The notes under the pieces were generated by a model that made no database searches, was not told the origin of the DNA, and was given only the letters and a program-made list of their open reading frames with translations. This document shows positions 28,682-38,227 of a stretch of 64,000 bases of DNA, in pieces. Location: positions 22,960-86,959 of the forward strand of contig ONFP01000022.1 of assembly GCA_900317105.1 (NCBI GenBank), written 5' to 3'. This DNA is from an uncultured Succinatimonas sp. (GTDB taxonomy: Bacteria > Pseudomonadota > Gammaproteobacteria > Enterobacterales > Succinivibrionaceae). The translations under genes and the position numbers were made by a program. Every line of letters begins with the position of its first letter. The first letter of the stretch is position 1.

Positions 28682-30475
28682 CTAATGTTTTGTCTCAGGA
28701 ATTTCATCAAGATGCATCTTGCCATACATGGTCAGGACGCTATTTTTATCAAGAGCATAGGCTTTATCTGCAAGATTCAGACTGTCATCCATTCCAGGCA
28801 GACCGCTTATCCCCATAATACGTACTGTAAGATCAAAAATAAGATCATTTGAAAAATACTTATCCTTGTTCTGGACAAGTGCGTCATGGATTTTAGGATT
28901 ATCCTGAACGTATCTATCAGATAGATAGACCGCCAAAGGAATTCTCAGCATCTGACCATTGAGATTTACAGGATCATGACCGCCTACCACATGAGGATCC
29001 TCTCCATGATCAGAGAAGTAAATCATGGCCTTGAAATTGGATTTCTCACTGGCCTTTGAGTATATCTTCTCAAGAATATAGTCTGTATAGAGTACGGTAT
29101 CATCATAATAGTCCAGAGTCTCATCCTGTCCTTCAAATTTAATAAACTCTGAAGGCAGTCGCTTATCGTACTTCTGATGACTTCCCATCAGATGAATAAC
29201 CACAAATACGTTCTTGTTGTCATCAATGTTTGGGAATCTCTTTACTATCTCCTCGTCAAAGAAAACGCCTTCCATCTTTGAGGAGCCGTTTACCCAGATT
29301 TCATGATTTGCAGTAGAAGAGATAACAGTTACTGGGGTTTCATAGACTCCGTATTTACGCTGATTACTGATCCAGTAGGTATCAAATCCAGAGGCTCTGG
29401 CAAGCTCAATGATTGAATAAGCATCAACAGTCTGCTTTTTCTGGTACTGATTTGCCTCGGTCAGAGAATAGGATAACGCCTGAACTGTCTGAGGCCAGGA
29501 AGAGTAGGCATTGGTAAACAGAATATGATTTGGATTCTTTAGCTGTTCACACAGATATGGAGTGTTTTCCCTATCAAAACCATAAGCCTGCATTCTGTCT
29601 CGAGTTTCAGACTCCCCAACCACGAGCACAAAAAGATTGCCTGAAGGATCAGTTGAGTCAGATAGCTTCAGCGTGTTAAGCTTATTGAGCTTTGCAAGAC
29701 GCTGTGATTTCTGCTGTTTGTAGATTTCAAAGTTATCCAGCTGTTTTGACGTAACCTTTATTATAGAGAATGGCAGATAGTCCATTCTTGGCAGAGCCAG
29801 CCAAACAGATGAGGCAAGACAGAGGAAGAAAGACAGAAACACAGAAAGATTCTTTGAATCAACCCCCTCAACCTTTCTGAAGAAAAAGGCATTGATTGCA
29901 TATATAACGACCAGAGCAACAAAGGCCAGGAACCACATGATATTGAAATTACTCTGAATGAATTCTGTACCTTCTGTAGCATTTGTCTGTGCCAGAGCGA
30001 TGATGATATCAGAGGAAATCAGCGAACCTGTGGCCACAAAATAACAGATGAGAACTGAGGGAAGAAGAACAAAGGCAAAAAGCACCACATAGGAAATAAC
30101 CAGACAGATTTTCCTTAAAAAAACAGTCTCTATGGCCAGAGCAAGAGCTTTTACCATGGTACAGGCGGAAAAGGCCACCAGGGAAAAAGCAACACCTTTA
30201 CAGAAATCAAACAGCGATGTATTTAGTCCCAGCAGCAGAGAAAATACATAGACACTCAGATAGGTAAACAGAAAAACAATGGCAAATCTTATAAGTGGCT
30301 TCTTAAATACAGAGAGTCGGAAAGCCATAAAAATAGAGACTATGCCCAGAGTCAGGTATATAAAAAAGGTTATATAACTGCGTAAAGAAAAATCATATAC
30401 CCCATATAAAATCAGAGTCAGGATAACCGGCACCGCAAGACTCAGAAGATTTCTCTTGTCCGAACTGAATATCAT
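28682..30475 (-). CDS. Phosphoethanolamine transferase (EptA/CptA-like, sulfatase fold)
   Basis: 597 residues. The first ~230 hold several membrane helices. From about 280 the periplasmic sulfatase-fold domain starts with VVGESETRDRMQAYGF; T291 in GESETR is the expected nucleophile that carries phosphoethanolamine. Metal-ligand motifs follow (DTYWISNQ, SDHGEDPH, GGHDP). Such enzymes move phosphoethanolamine from phosphatidylethanolamine to lipid A, LPS core or another glycan. Which acceptor is used, and hence any polymyxin effect, cannot be read from sequence. It stands alone, divergent from queH. Confidence 0.85.
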   Translation of the reverse strand: MIFSSDKRNLLSLAVPVILTLILYGVYDFSLRSYITFFIYLTLGIVSIFMAFRLSVFKKPLIRFAIVFLFTYLSVYVFSLLLGLNTSLFDFCKGVAFSLVAFSACTMVKALALAIETVFLRKICLVISYVVLFAFVLLPSVLICYFVATGSLISSDIIIALAQTNATEGTEFIQSNFNIMWFLAFVALVVIYAINAFFFRKVEGVDSKNLSVFLSFFLCLASSVWLALPRMDYLPFSIIKVTSKQLDNFEIYKQQKSQRLAKLNKLNTLKLSDSTDPSGNLFVLVVGESETRDRMQAYGFDRENTPYLCEQLKNPNHILFTNAYSSWPQTVQALSYSLTEANQYQKKQTVDAYSIIELARASGFDTYWISNQRKYGVYETPVTVISSTANHEIWVNGSSKMEGVFFDEEIVKRFPNIDDNKNVFVVIHLMGSHQKYDKRLPSEFIKFEGQDETLDYYDDTVLYTDYILEKIYSKASEKSNFKAMIYFSDHGEDPHVVGGHDPVNLNGQMLRIPLAVYLSDRYVQDNPKIHDALVQNKDKYFSNDLIFDLTVRIMGISGLPGMDDSLNLADKAYALDKNSVLTMYGKMHLDEIPETKH

Positions 30476-30520
30476 AAAGTAGCCTTTAAGAATACAAAAT
30501 CTTTATAAATCAGAGTATTA

Positions 30521-30629
30521 ACGCCTTGTTTCACCAGGCGTCATATTTGTTAGCCGTATATCATACTCCAAAGACAGAAAAACACACTAATTTCTGATTA
30601 GCACCGACAGCTTAGATACAAATGTCGGT
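30521..30629. promoter_or_regulatory. Two inverted repeats in the eptA-like/queH divergent region
   Basis: ACGCCT-N9-AGGCGT (30521-30541) and ACCGACA-N13-TGTCGGT (30603-30629). Neither lies after a gene, so they are more likely operators or leader structures than terminators. Confidence 0.35.
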
Positions 30630-30664
30630 TTTGCAATACCTTAAGTATAGTCAAAGAAAAGTGA

Positions 30665-30670
30665 TATAAT
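30665..30670 (+). promoter_or_regulatory. -10 element (TATAAT) of queH
   Basis: A perfect TATAAT lies 40 bases before the queH start. No good -35 is seen at 16-18 bases' spacing. Confidence 0.45.
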
Positions 30671-30710
30671 CACCGCCTGTTTTCGTATATATAAAGGATA
30701 TAAAACCAGC

Positions 30711-31370
30711 ATGGATTTTAATTTCAGACTGCCGGACAACTTTGCAAAAGACTCGCCTAAAAAAGATCTTAAACTTCCTGACAATGCCAATGGTCTGGTT
30801 GTTCACTGTTGCTGTGCCCCATGCTCAACAAGTCTTGTTGAATGTCTAATCTTCAACAAGATCAGGCCTCTGATGTTTTTCTACAATCCAAATATCTATC
30901 CAACAGAAGAATACGAAAAAAGACGCGATGAATGGATTCACCTGTGTGAACTGCTGCAGATTGAGTATGTAATCGGCGACTATGACTACAGCATGTGGCT
31001 TGATGCGGTAAAGGGACTTGAGGATGAACCTGAAAGAGGTCGCCGCTGTCTTAAATGCTTCACTCACAGACTTACAGTAACTGCTCTTTTTGCTAAATCC
31101 CGTGGTATCAACACCTTCACAACCACTCTGTGTACCTCAAGATGGAAAAGTAAAAAACAGGTAGATGAAGCTGGATTCAGAGCTCAGGATAAAGTAGAAG
31201 GAACCTTCTACTGGGATCAGGACTGGAGAAAGGAAGGTCTTGTAGGCAGACGCTATGAGCTGGTAAAGGAAATCAACTTCTATAATCAGCTTTACTGCGG
31301 CTGTGAGTTCTCGCAGGTAAGTGCAAACTACTGTAAGAAAGGTATAGTTGAAAAGGAAGAAAAAAAGTAG
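30711..31370 (+). CDS. queH: Epoxyqueuosine reductase QueH
   Basis: 219 residues of the QueH (former DUF208) family, which does the last step of queuosine synthesis in place of QueG. Cysteine motifs are all there: HCCCAPC at 32-38, RCLKCF near 110, and QLYCGCEFS near 195; these hold an Fe-S cluster and a second metal site. FYNPNIYPTEEYEKRR is also typical. The queuosine-precursor transporter yhhQ is 16 kb away in the same window. Confidence 0.93.
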   Translation: MDFNFRLPDNFAKDSPKKDLKLPDNANGLVVHCCCAPCSTSLVECLIFNKIRPLMFFYNPNIYPTEEYEKRRDEWIHLCELLQIEYVIGDYDYSMWLDAVKGLEDEPERGRRCLKCFTHRLTVTALFAKSRGINTFTTTLCTSRWKSKKQVDEAGFRAQDKVEGTFYWDQDWRKEGLVGRRYELVKEINFYNQLYCGCEFSQVSANYCKKGIVEKEEKK

Positions 31371-31372
31371 AA

Positions 31373-31402
31373 CTACACTGCTTCACAGAGGAAACAGTGT
31401 AG
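31373..31402 (-). terminator. Hairpin between queH and pyrE
   Basis: CTACACTG and CAGTGTAG pair perfectly with a 14-base loop. On the minus strand, TTCTACTTTTTTT follows. Probably the pyrE terminator between two convergent genes. Confidence 0.5.
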
Positions 31403-31411
31403 AAATGTAAG

Positions 31412-32053
31412 TTAGGCTCCGTACTGTTTTCTGTACTCGAGCATTGCTGGGATATGCTCTTTTAGCTTGTCATCGTTCTCAATATATTTGAGCAGATCAT
31501 CAAAGGTAACGATGGAAATAATCTTAATACCAATCTGCTCCTCTGCCTCGGCAATAGCACTCTTTTCGCCTTTACCCTTTTCCATACGGTTTAAAGCAAT
31601 AATTGCTGCCTTAAAATGTGCGCCATTCTCCTTAATCAGAGCTTCAGACTCGCGAATTGCGGTACCTGCGGTGATTACATCGTCAACCAGCAGAATATCC
31701 CCCTTTAAAGGAGCGCCTACCAGATTTCCTCCTTCACCGTGGTCTTTCTTCTCTTTACGGTTGAAGCACCATGGAACATTTCGGTTGTGCTCAGAAGATA
31801 AAGCCATGGCGGTAGCGCAGGCTAGAGGGATTCCTTTGTAAGCAGGTCCGAACAGGACGTCAAATGATATGCCGGCATCCACCAGGGCATGAGCATAGCA
31901 TGAACCAAGAGTGGCCAGATCTTCACCGGTATTGAAACCGCCTGCATTGAAGAAATATGGGCTGGTTCTTCCTGATTTGAGAACAAAGCTGCCGAATTTT
32001 AAAACACCCTTGCTTAAAGCAAGTTCAATGAATTTTCTCTGATATTCCTGCAT
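31412..32053 (-). CDS. pyrE: Orotate phosphoribosyltransferase PyrE
   Basis: 213 residues from ATG 32053 ([20 protein letters not shown]); GAGG lies 6 bases before it, and this start matches E. coli. It joins orotate to PRPP to make OMP in pyrimidine synthesis. The PRPP loop [14 protein letters not shown], the FGPAYKGIP segment and the flexible loop [12 protein letters not shown] are intact. Confidence 0.96.
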   Translation of the reverse strand: MQEYQRKFIELALSKGVLKFGSFVLKSGRTSPYFFNAGGFNTGEDLATLGSCYAHALVDAGISFDVLFGPAYKGIPLACATAMALSSEHNRNVPWCFNRKEKKDHGEGGNLVGAPLKGDILLVDDVITAGTAIRESEALIKENGAHFKAAIIALNRMEKGKGEKSAIAEAEEQIGIKIISIVTFDDLLKYIENDDKLKEHIPAMLEYRKQYGA

Positions 32054-32192
32054 TTTTAACCTCGAAAGTTTTCGCACATCTTACATTATTATTACCAGGA
32101 TTCCAAAACAAAAATGTTGTTTGCAAAAGAGCAGTGCAAATGCTTAAAATGTTCAGGTAATTTGAAATCATTTCTGAGAAAACGAGGTAATT

Positions 32193-33056
32193 ATGGCTGA
32201 TATTTCCAGCATGACCGGTTCATCAAACAGAATCATAAACACCGACAGAGTTAACATCAGTATTGATATCACCTCTGTCAACAACCGCTTTCTTGAAATT
32301 TACCTCAAAATGCCGGATCAGCTAAGACATCTTGATTCAAAACTCAGAAGCATTATTCAGGAAAAACTGACCCGAGGAAAGATTGACTGCTATCTTAGTT
32401 ATGCCTTAAATGCTACAGATTCTCTTAATATCAATCAGGATGTGCTGCATGCCCTGGCTAATGCAGTATCAAAAATAAACCAGGAACTGCCTCAGTCAAA
32501 CGTTAATGCACTGGAGATACTGAACTACCCCGGAGTAATCAGTCAGGAAGCTAATCTTCAGGAACTTATAGATGAGGAGATTTTAAGAAACTTCTCAGAG
32601 GCTATTGATACCCTGAAAGAAAACCGCAGAAAGGAAGGAATCAAACTAAAAGAGGCTCTAATCTCCAGACTGGATAAGATAGTCGAGTTATCTAAGATCG
32701 TTGGAGCACAGCTGGAGAAGCTGGTTGAGCTGGAAAGACAGAGAATTGTAAGTAAAATCAGTACACTGGATGTAAACGTCAATCCTGAAAGACTGGAGCA
32801 GGAGGTTGCTCTGGCAGCTCAGCGAGCTGACGTTCGTGAGGAGTATGACCGACTTCTGGCTCATGTTAAGGAAGTAAAAAGCATTCTTGAAAAGGGAGGC
32901 ATCTGCGGAAAGCGCCTTGATTTCATGATGCAGGAGTTCAACCGTGAATCCAACACTTTGGCCTCAAAGGCATCAAATCTTGAGATAACTCAGGTTGCGG
33001 TTGAGCTGAAGGTACTGGTTGAGCAGATGAGAGAACAGGTTCAGAACATAGAATAG
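32193..33056 (+). CDS. yicC: YicC family endoribonuclease
   Basis: 287 residues: the N-terminal YicC domain (SMTGSSNR, RFLEIYLKMPDQLRHL, RGKIDCYLSY) and the C-terminal DUF1732 part (EVALAAQRADVREEYDRL, GKRLDFMMQEFNRESNTLAS). E. coli YicC has endoribonuclease activity. It is divergent from pyrE, a common neighbour. A small alteration, MTGSSN for the usual MTGFGR, is seen at the start. Confidence 0.93.
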   Translation: MADISSMTGSSNRIINTDRVNISIDITSVNNRFLEIYLKMPDQLRHLDSKLRSIIQEKLTRGKIDCYLSYALNATDSLNINQDVLHALANAVSKINQELPQSNVNALEILNYPGVISQEANLQELIDEEILRNFSEAIDTLKENRRKEGIKLKEALISRLDKIVELSKIVGAQLEKLVELERQRIVSKISTLDVNVNPERLEQEVALAAQRADVREEYDRLLAHVKEVKSILEKGGICGKRLDFMMQEFNRESNTLASKASNLEITQVAVELKVLVEQMREQVQNIE

Positions 33057-33084
33057 TTATGCTCCTGTCTTATGATGTATTTTA

Positions 33085-33107
33085 GTGGCTAGCCTTAGGT
33101 TAGCCAC
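33085..33107. repeat. Palindrome GTGGCTA...TAGCCAC between yicC and ybjD
   Basis: A 7-bp perfect stem with a 9-base loop lying between two convergent genes. There is no T-run. Its core resembles the palindrome at 45461-45482. Confidence 0.45.
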
Positions 33108-33197
33108 AAATGTTTATCCAGAATGTTTTTATGTTAACTGTCGTTTCTATAGGATTAAACCACAGGTAAATTTAAACTTAAAGCACATAAAAACGGA

Positions 33198-35087
33198 TTA
33201 GATATAATTACCCTGACCTAAAGCACGAACAGCCTGAAGCAGACTTGCAAAGACAACAGGCACTCCTTCAACCCCCTTCTTCTGTATTGCATCCACCAGA
33301 AGCAGAGCCAACCCCGGTTTAGATTTGCGCTTAATTGCCATATCAATGATTTTATCAGAGGTCAGGCCCTTGCGCTGCTGACTGTTAGAAGAGACTCCTG
33401 CAGCTATTCTGAAAGTCTTGTCATATCCCTGAGAATACAGATAATGTTCAATATCCTTCTGAGGAATAACCGTAAGGTGACGGTCACGTCTCTTGTTAGG
33501 AATAAAGTTTAAAGCCACCTCGGCATATTTTTTTCCGGCCTCGTCACCGTCAGTCAGAACATGGAAGGCAATACCCAGCTGTGTTGCCACCTTTATCAGA
33601 GGTTTCAATCCGCATTGGGCAAATTCAATAATTCTGATTCCCTCACAGGCCAGAGATATACCGAGAATTGAAGCTATCTGAGTTAGAATCCAGACTTCAG
33701 TTTCACCTTCAACCAGAATCCAGGTTCTTGCAAAGAATGCCATTGGTCTGTTCATTCTGATATGGAATGCAATTCGTCTTAAATCATCATTGTTAAGAGA
33801 AGAGGTCTCAGGATCAATCTGGAAACAGACAGTATCATAGAACTTTCTGTGTAAGCGTCTTAGAGACTGTAATGGTACGGAGGACAGCAAATCACCGCTG
33901 TTGGTGGTTACAATCTTCTGGGTTGCAGTTACTGAAAGCAGAGACCAGAAAGACAGTAGCAGTGAAGGATGGAAACGTGACTCAATATCCTCAATAATCA
34001 TAATTGGAGAGGCATTCTTGTCTAAAACACGGTCACCCTGAGAGAGAAACAGTGCCGAAGCAATGTAGGTCAGTACCACCTTAGATCTTGTGAGGCCTGG
34101 AGCAGTCAGCATGTTCCTGATTGAAGACAGAGATTCAAGGGAAATTGGACTTTTTACAATCTCATCAATGTTTCTTGGGTTTCTCCTGACCGAATCTGTA
34201 TCATTATCCTGATTGTAGTTGCCAAGATATTTATCAAGATAGGCGGTAAACATCTTAAGCAGCGAGGAAACATTCTCAGAGGACAGATCGTTGTCATTAA
34301 AGATAAGAGAGGCCATATGGGAGATTTTCTCTCCCTTTTTGCTTTTGGAGAATCTCTTGTTGTCCATACGACTGTCACGAAGTCTGAACACTGGATTCAG
34401 TCTGATAATTGTATAGAAGGCTTCTTCGTAGTTTTCAGTCTTTTTAAAACTGTCATTGTTTTTATTTACCAGATTATGAATAGTTACGAATTCATCCTTC
34501 TCCTCACTGTAGAAAGCCACAATCTGCCAGTGAATATAATAGGCTCCGCTGTCATCGAAATACCAGAATGGCTTTAATGCAGGATGTGATTCCGCATAAC
34601 CTGCAATCGCACTTTCTCTGAAATACAGATCGATGTGAATGTGATTATCGGTTTTCTTGAAAACATCCTCCTCTTCCTGATGCTTGTAGTTGGAGATAAA
34701 CCGGTTGATTTCAGTAAGAAAATCGGCTGCGTTTGAGGTTCCGGAAAGCTGTTCATTCATGATGGACTGAGCTTTTTCAAGCTTGTCCTTCTTGTACTGT
34801 TCCACAGCCTCGGCCTCAAAGGATATGGCCTTACGTCTGGTTACTCTTTCAACCAGATTTTCTTTTGGGAAAGTATCATAGGACTTGAGCTCTACAGGAA
34901 CGTAAAGGTCTTTTTCTTCAAACTGACAGAGTTTTTCGCCCTGACCGAGAACCATCCACAGGGCGCGAAGGAGAGATGTCTTACCCCAGTGATTCTCACC
35001 GATAAGAACTGTGCTGGTATCTTCAAAGTTTATGGATAATTTACGGATACCACGGAAATTAACTACTTTAGCTTTTTCGAGATACAT
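33198..35087 (-). CDS. ybjD: OLD-family ATPase/TOPRIM nuclease, YbjD-like
   Basis: 629 residues. The N-terminus is an ABC/SMC-type ATPase: AKVVNFRGIRKLSI, Walker A GENHWGKTS at 30-38, and further ATPase motifs up to about 400 (DRVLDKNASPIMIIEDIESR carries the Walker B DIE). The C-terminus is a TOPRIM domain: LVEGETE at 458-464 and VLTDGDEAG at 510-518 provide the acidic metal ligands. This is the architecture of OLD nucleases; the start resembles E. coli YbjD. Members take part in phage defence or DNA repair, but the role of YbjD is unknown. No Gabija-type GajB helicase is adjacent. Confidence 0.82.
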   Translation of the reverse strand: MYLEKAKVVNFRGIRKLSINFEDTSTVLIGENHWGKTSLLRALWMVLGQGEKLCQFEEKDLYVPVELKSYDTFPKENLVERVTRRKAISFEAEAVEQYKKDKLEKAQSIMNEQLSGTSNAADFLTEINRFISNYKHQEEEDVFKKTDNHIHIDLYFRESAIAGYAESHPALKPFWYFDDSGAYYIHWQIVAFYSEEKDEFVTIHNLVNKNNDSFKKTENYEEAFYTIIRLNPVFRLRDSRMDNKRFSKSKKGEKISHMASLIFNDNDLSSENVSSLLKMFTAYLDKYLGNYNQDNDTDSVRRNPRNIDEIVKSPISLESLSSIRNMLTAPGLTRSKVVLTYIASALFLSQGDRVLDKNASPIMIIEDIESRFHPSLLLSFWSLLSVTATQKIVTTNSGDLLSSVPLQSLRRLHRKFYDTVCFQIDPETSSLNNDDLRRIAFHIRMNRPMAFFARTWILVEGETEVWILTQIASILGISLACEGIRIIEFAQCGLKPLIKVATQLGIAFHVLTDGDEAGKKYAEVALNFIPNKRRDRHLTVIPQKDIEHYLYSQGYDKTFRIAAGVSSNSQQRKGLTSDKIIDMAIKRKSKPGLALLLVDAIQKKGVEGVPVVFASLLQAVRALGQGNYI

Positions 35088-35150
35088 GCAATTCCCTAGT
35101 ACATACCTACTACTAAAGTTAAAGTAGAGTGAAAATCAAAGCAATCAAAT

Positions 35151-35186
35151 AAAAAAAAAGCCATGATAATAATCACAGCTTTTTTT
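35151..35186 (-). terminator. Terminator of cysS
   Basis: An A-run plus GC pairs with GC plus a T-run around an AT-rich loop. It lies just after the cysS stop and before the divergently placed ybjD start. Confidence 0.6.
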
Positions 35187-35200
35187 CAGAAATTTAGCGT

Positions 35201-36571
35201 TTAAACACGATGCCAGGTTGTTCCCTGAGGTCCGTCCTCAAGTTCAATATGCATCTCTTTTAGCTTGTCACGGGCTGCATCTGCACGAGCCCAGTCCTTA
35301 GCTTTACGTGCTTCATTACGCTCTTTGATTAGAGCCTCAATTTCAGCAGAATCATCGTCACCGGCACCAGAGGTCAGGAACACAGTTGGGTCCTGCTCTA
35401 ATATTCCGAGGACTGAAGCAAGCTGCTTTAGACGTCCTGCCAGATACTGAGCCTTTTCTCCTGATTCCTTGTTGATCTGCTTTGCAAGGTCAAACAGAAC
35501 TGAAATAGCGCCTGGAGTATTGAAATCATCATCCATATACTCCTTGAATTTTGCAGTGTACTCATCTTCAGCACTCTGAGGTTCAATAGGAGTGGTATCA
35601 CGCAGAGTGGTATACAGTCTGTTAAGGGCTGCTCTTGCCTTATCCAGATTTTCCTGAGAATAGTTCAGAGGACTTCTGTACTGGCCAGACAGCAGGAAGT
35701 AACGTACTGTTTCAGCGTCATAGGTCTCAAGAACATCACGGATAGTAAAGAAGTTGTTCAGAGACTTTGACATCTTCTCCTCATTAATCATCACCATACC
35801 GGAGTGCATCCAGTAGTGAACATATGAAGAATGATGTGCACAGCAGCTCTGAGCAATCTCATTCTCATGGTGAGGGAAGATCAGATCTGAACCGCCGCCA
35901 TGAATATCAAATTCAGCACCAAGGTGTTTACCGTTCATGGCAGAACACTCAATATGCCAACCAGGGCGGCCCTCACCCCATGGGGACTCCCAGGCAGGCT
36001 CACCTGGCTTTGACATCTTCCACAGAACAAAGTCCAGAGGATTGTGCTTGGTCTTAGCTACCTCAATACGGCTGCCAGCCTGCAGTTCTTCAATCTTCTG
36101 ACCAGAAAGACGACCGTATTCCTTGAAGGAGTCAATATTGAATACCACATCACCGTTGTCGGAAACATAGGCATTGCCGTTATCAATAAGTTTCTGAACA
36201 AGAGCAATAATTTCCTTGATATTGTCAGTAGCGCGAGGCTCAATATCAGGGCGCTTGATATTCAGAGCATCAAAGTCCTTGTGCATTTCAACAATGAACT
36301 GTTCTGCAAGATCTTTTGCAGGAATGCCTCGTTCATTTGCTCTTCTGATAATCTTGTCATCAATATCAGTAATATTTCTGATATATGTTACATCGTATCC
36401 TGAATAACGCAGATAACGTACAATCACATCGAAATTAACAAAAGTACGAGCATGACCGATATGACACAGATCGTATACTGTAACGCCACATACGTACATT
36501 CCGATCTTGCCTTCGTTGATTGGTTTGAATTCCTGCTTGCTTCTAGTTAGTGTGTTGTATATTTTTAACAT
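35201..36571 (-). CDS. cysS: Cysteinyl-tRNA synthetase
   Basis: 456 residues, a class I synthetase. The zinc/cysteine pocket [10 protein letters not shown] comes first, followed by the HIGH box CHIGHARTF, the zinc ligands around WHIECSAM and HHENE, and the KMSKS loop [11 protein letters not shown]. The C-terminal DALR-like helices are complete. It is divergent from ppiB-lpxH, the same order as in E. coli. Confidence 0.96.
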   Translation of the reverse strand: MLKIYNTLTRSKQEFKPINEGKIGMYVCGVTVYDLCHIGHARTFVNFDVIVRYLRYSGYDVTYIRNITDIDDKIIRRANERGIPAKDLAEQFIVEMHKDFDALNIKRPDIEPRATDNIKEIIALVQKLIDNGNAYVSDNGDVVFNIDSFKEYGRLSGQKIEELQAGSRIEVAKTKHNPLDFVLWKMSKPGEPAWESPWGEGRPGWHIECSAMNGKHLGAEFDIHGGGSDLIFPHHENEIAQSCCAHHSSYVHYWMHSGMVMINEEKMSKSLNNFFTIRDVLETYDAETVRYFLLSGQYRSPLNYSQENLDKARAALNRLYTTLRDTTPIEPQSAEDEYTAKFKEYMDDDFNTPGAISVLFDLAKQINKESGEKAQYLAGRLKQLASVLGILEQDPTVFLTSGAGDDDSAEIEALIKERNEARKAKDWARADAARDKLKEMHIELEDGPQGTTWHRV

Positions 36572-36929
36572 TTTTTATCTCTGCGTTCCGTCATTTATCC
36601 TCATAAAAAGAAGATACGACGTAATATTTGGGAAAAAGATTTTACCCAGAAAACTGATTTATATTTACAAATGCCGTGGATTATATCATTTTTTTGCTGC
36701 TATATCACCGAAAAGCCGAGTCTGTATCCACTATACTTCCTTTTTTTTATCGATATGGAGCAGAAGCTGTTTTAAGTAAATACGGGAGCTCAATTTTTTT
36801 ATAAATTAGAAGAATTCTGCGGTATTTCTCCTTCAATACGAGTTAAAGTTCTTAAAAACTGTAAAAAAAAGCTCATTCGTTGTAAAATGCATCAGATTAT
36901 TTTTCATCATCTTATTAGAGAGAACTTAA
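36572..36929. other. Intergenic region between cysS and ppiB
   Basis: 358 bases with divergent promoters expected. Several A/T runs are seen but no clear ORF, tRNA or strong hairpin. The segment just before ppiB (TTGTAAAATGC near 36882) could be part of its promoter. Confidence 0.4.
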
Positions 36930-37424
36930 ATGATTACTTTAAAAACTACCCTAGGTGATATCGTCATTGAGCTTGATTATGATAAGGCTCCTAATACCGC
37001 TAAAAACTTTGAGGACTATGTAAAGTCAGGTTTCTACAAGGGAACCATTTTCCACAGAGTTATTAAGGGCTTTATGATCCAGGGTGGCGGTCTTGAGAAG
37101 GACATGAATCAGAAACAGACCAATGCTCCTATCAAGAACGAGGCAGATAATGGTCTTAAGAATGATCGCGGAACTATTGCAATGGCAAGAACAATGGATC
37201 CTCATTCTGCAACTGCACAGTTCTTCATCAACACTGTTAACAACGATATGCTGAACTTCCGTTCAAAGGATATGAACGGCTGGGGCTACTGTGTATTTGG
37301 CAAGGTAGTATCAGGAATGGAAGTTGTAGACAAGATCGAAGCTTCAAAGACCACTACCGTTGCTTACTATCAGGACGTTCCTGTAGAAACTATCGAGATT
37401 TTAGACGCTACTGTTGAAGCATAA
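36930..37424 (+). CDS. ppiB: Peptidyl-prolyl cis-trans isomerase B (cyclophilin)
   Basis: 164 residues, cytoplasmic cyclophilin without a signal peptide. The active-site segments [15 protein letters not shown] and [13 protein letters not shown] are conserved. It lies 22 bases before lpxH and is probably co-transcribed with it. Confidence 0.95.
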   Translation: MITLKTTLGDIVIELDYDKAPNTAKNFEDYVKSGFYKGTIFHRVIKGFMIQGGGLEKDMNQKQTNAPIKNEADNGLKNDRGTIAMARTMDPHSATAQFFINTVNNDMLNFRSKDMNGWGYCVFGKVVSGMEVVDKIEASKTTTVAYYQDVPVETIEILDATVEA

Positions 37425-37446
37425 TCTCGAATAAGAAGAATCAGAC

Positions 37447-38193
37447 ATGGCAACTTTCATTATTGCAGATCTCCATTTGTCAGAATCTCAGCCGATTCTG
37501 ACTAATGCACTTTCAAACTTTTATGAAAGAAACACTATCCTCAATGACAGGGTCATTATTGCAGGAGACATGTTTGATTTCTTCGTTGGTGTTGATCCTA
37601 ATTCCGCATTTCAGCAGAAGATAAAGGCCATCATCACCAAAGCCAAACAAAGAGGTGTAAATACCTTGTTTCAGGCAGGAAACAGAGATTTTCTGCTTGA
37701 TGAATCGGCTGCCGAATACTTCGGCATGAAGCTTATCAAGGATTTCTTTATACTCAGCACCTCAAAAGGCAAAGCTCTTCTTATCCATGGAGATCAGCTC
37801 TGTCTTCATGACCGCTCTTATCAGACCTTCCGTGTTTTTGCAAAAAACAGATTCGTCCGCTTCTGCTTTATGCTGTTGCCTTTGAGTATGCGTACAGCTA
37901 TTGCCCAGAAGATCCGCAACAAAAGTCAGCAGCAGGAAACACGACGAGCAGAGTATTCTGAAAAGGTTCTGCAGGATCCTGTTGTAAAAAAAGCAGGAGA
38001 AGCTTTCCTTAAGAATACAGGCTGTACTCTTCTGATTCATGGACACTTCCATGTATTCGGAGGTGAACAGAATGCGTTTGGAGAGGGATTAAGCAGACTC
38101 GGACTGGGTATGTGGGACTCCCACTACAGTTACATTAAAATCGATAGAACTGATTTCAAGCTTGTGCAGAGAGCCATGGAAAAGAACTTCTAA
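37447..38193 (+). CDS. lpxH: UDP-2,3-diacylglucosamine diphosphatase LpxH
   Basis: 248 residues of the calcineurin-like phosphoesterase fold: ADLHLSES, IAGDMFDFFVG, AGNRDFLL, LIHGDQLCLHD and LIHGHFHVFG hold the two Mn ions. It cleaves UDP-diacylglucosamine to lipid X in lipid A synthesis at the inner membrane. This confirms a Gram-negative cell. Confidence 0.95.
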   Translation: MATFIIADLHLSESQPILTNALSNFYERNTILNDRVIIAGDMFDFFVGVDPNSAFQQKIKAIITKAKQRGVNTLFQAGNRDFLLDESAAEYFGMKLIKDFFILSTSKGKALLIHGDQLCLHDRSYQTFRVFAKNRFVRFCFMLLPLSMRTAIAQKIRNKSQQQETRRAEYSEKVLQDPVVKKAGEAFLKNTGCTLLIHGHFHVFGGEQNAFGEGLSRLGLGMWDSHYSYIKIDRTDFKLVQRAMEKNF

Positions 38194-38227
38194 ACCACTG
38201 GATGCGGTTAAGAAATTCTTTAGTTTA

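Noticed and set aside
33198-35087. Gabija defence system
   Set aside because: The protein has ATPase plus TOPRIM like GajA, but no UvrD-like GajB is next to it; the only UvrD-type gene is the housekeeping one at 57.7 kb. YbjD-like is the better call.
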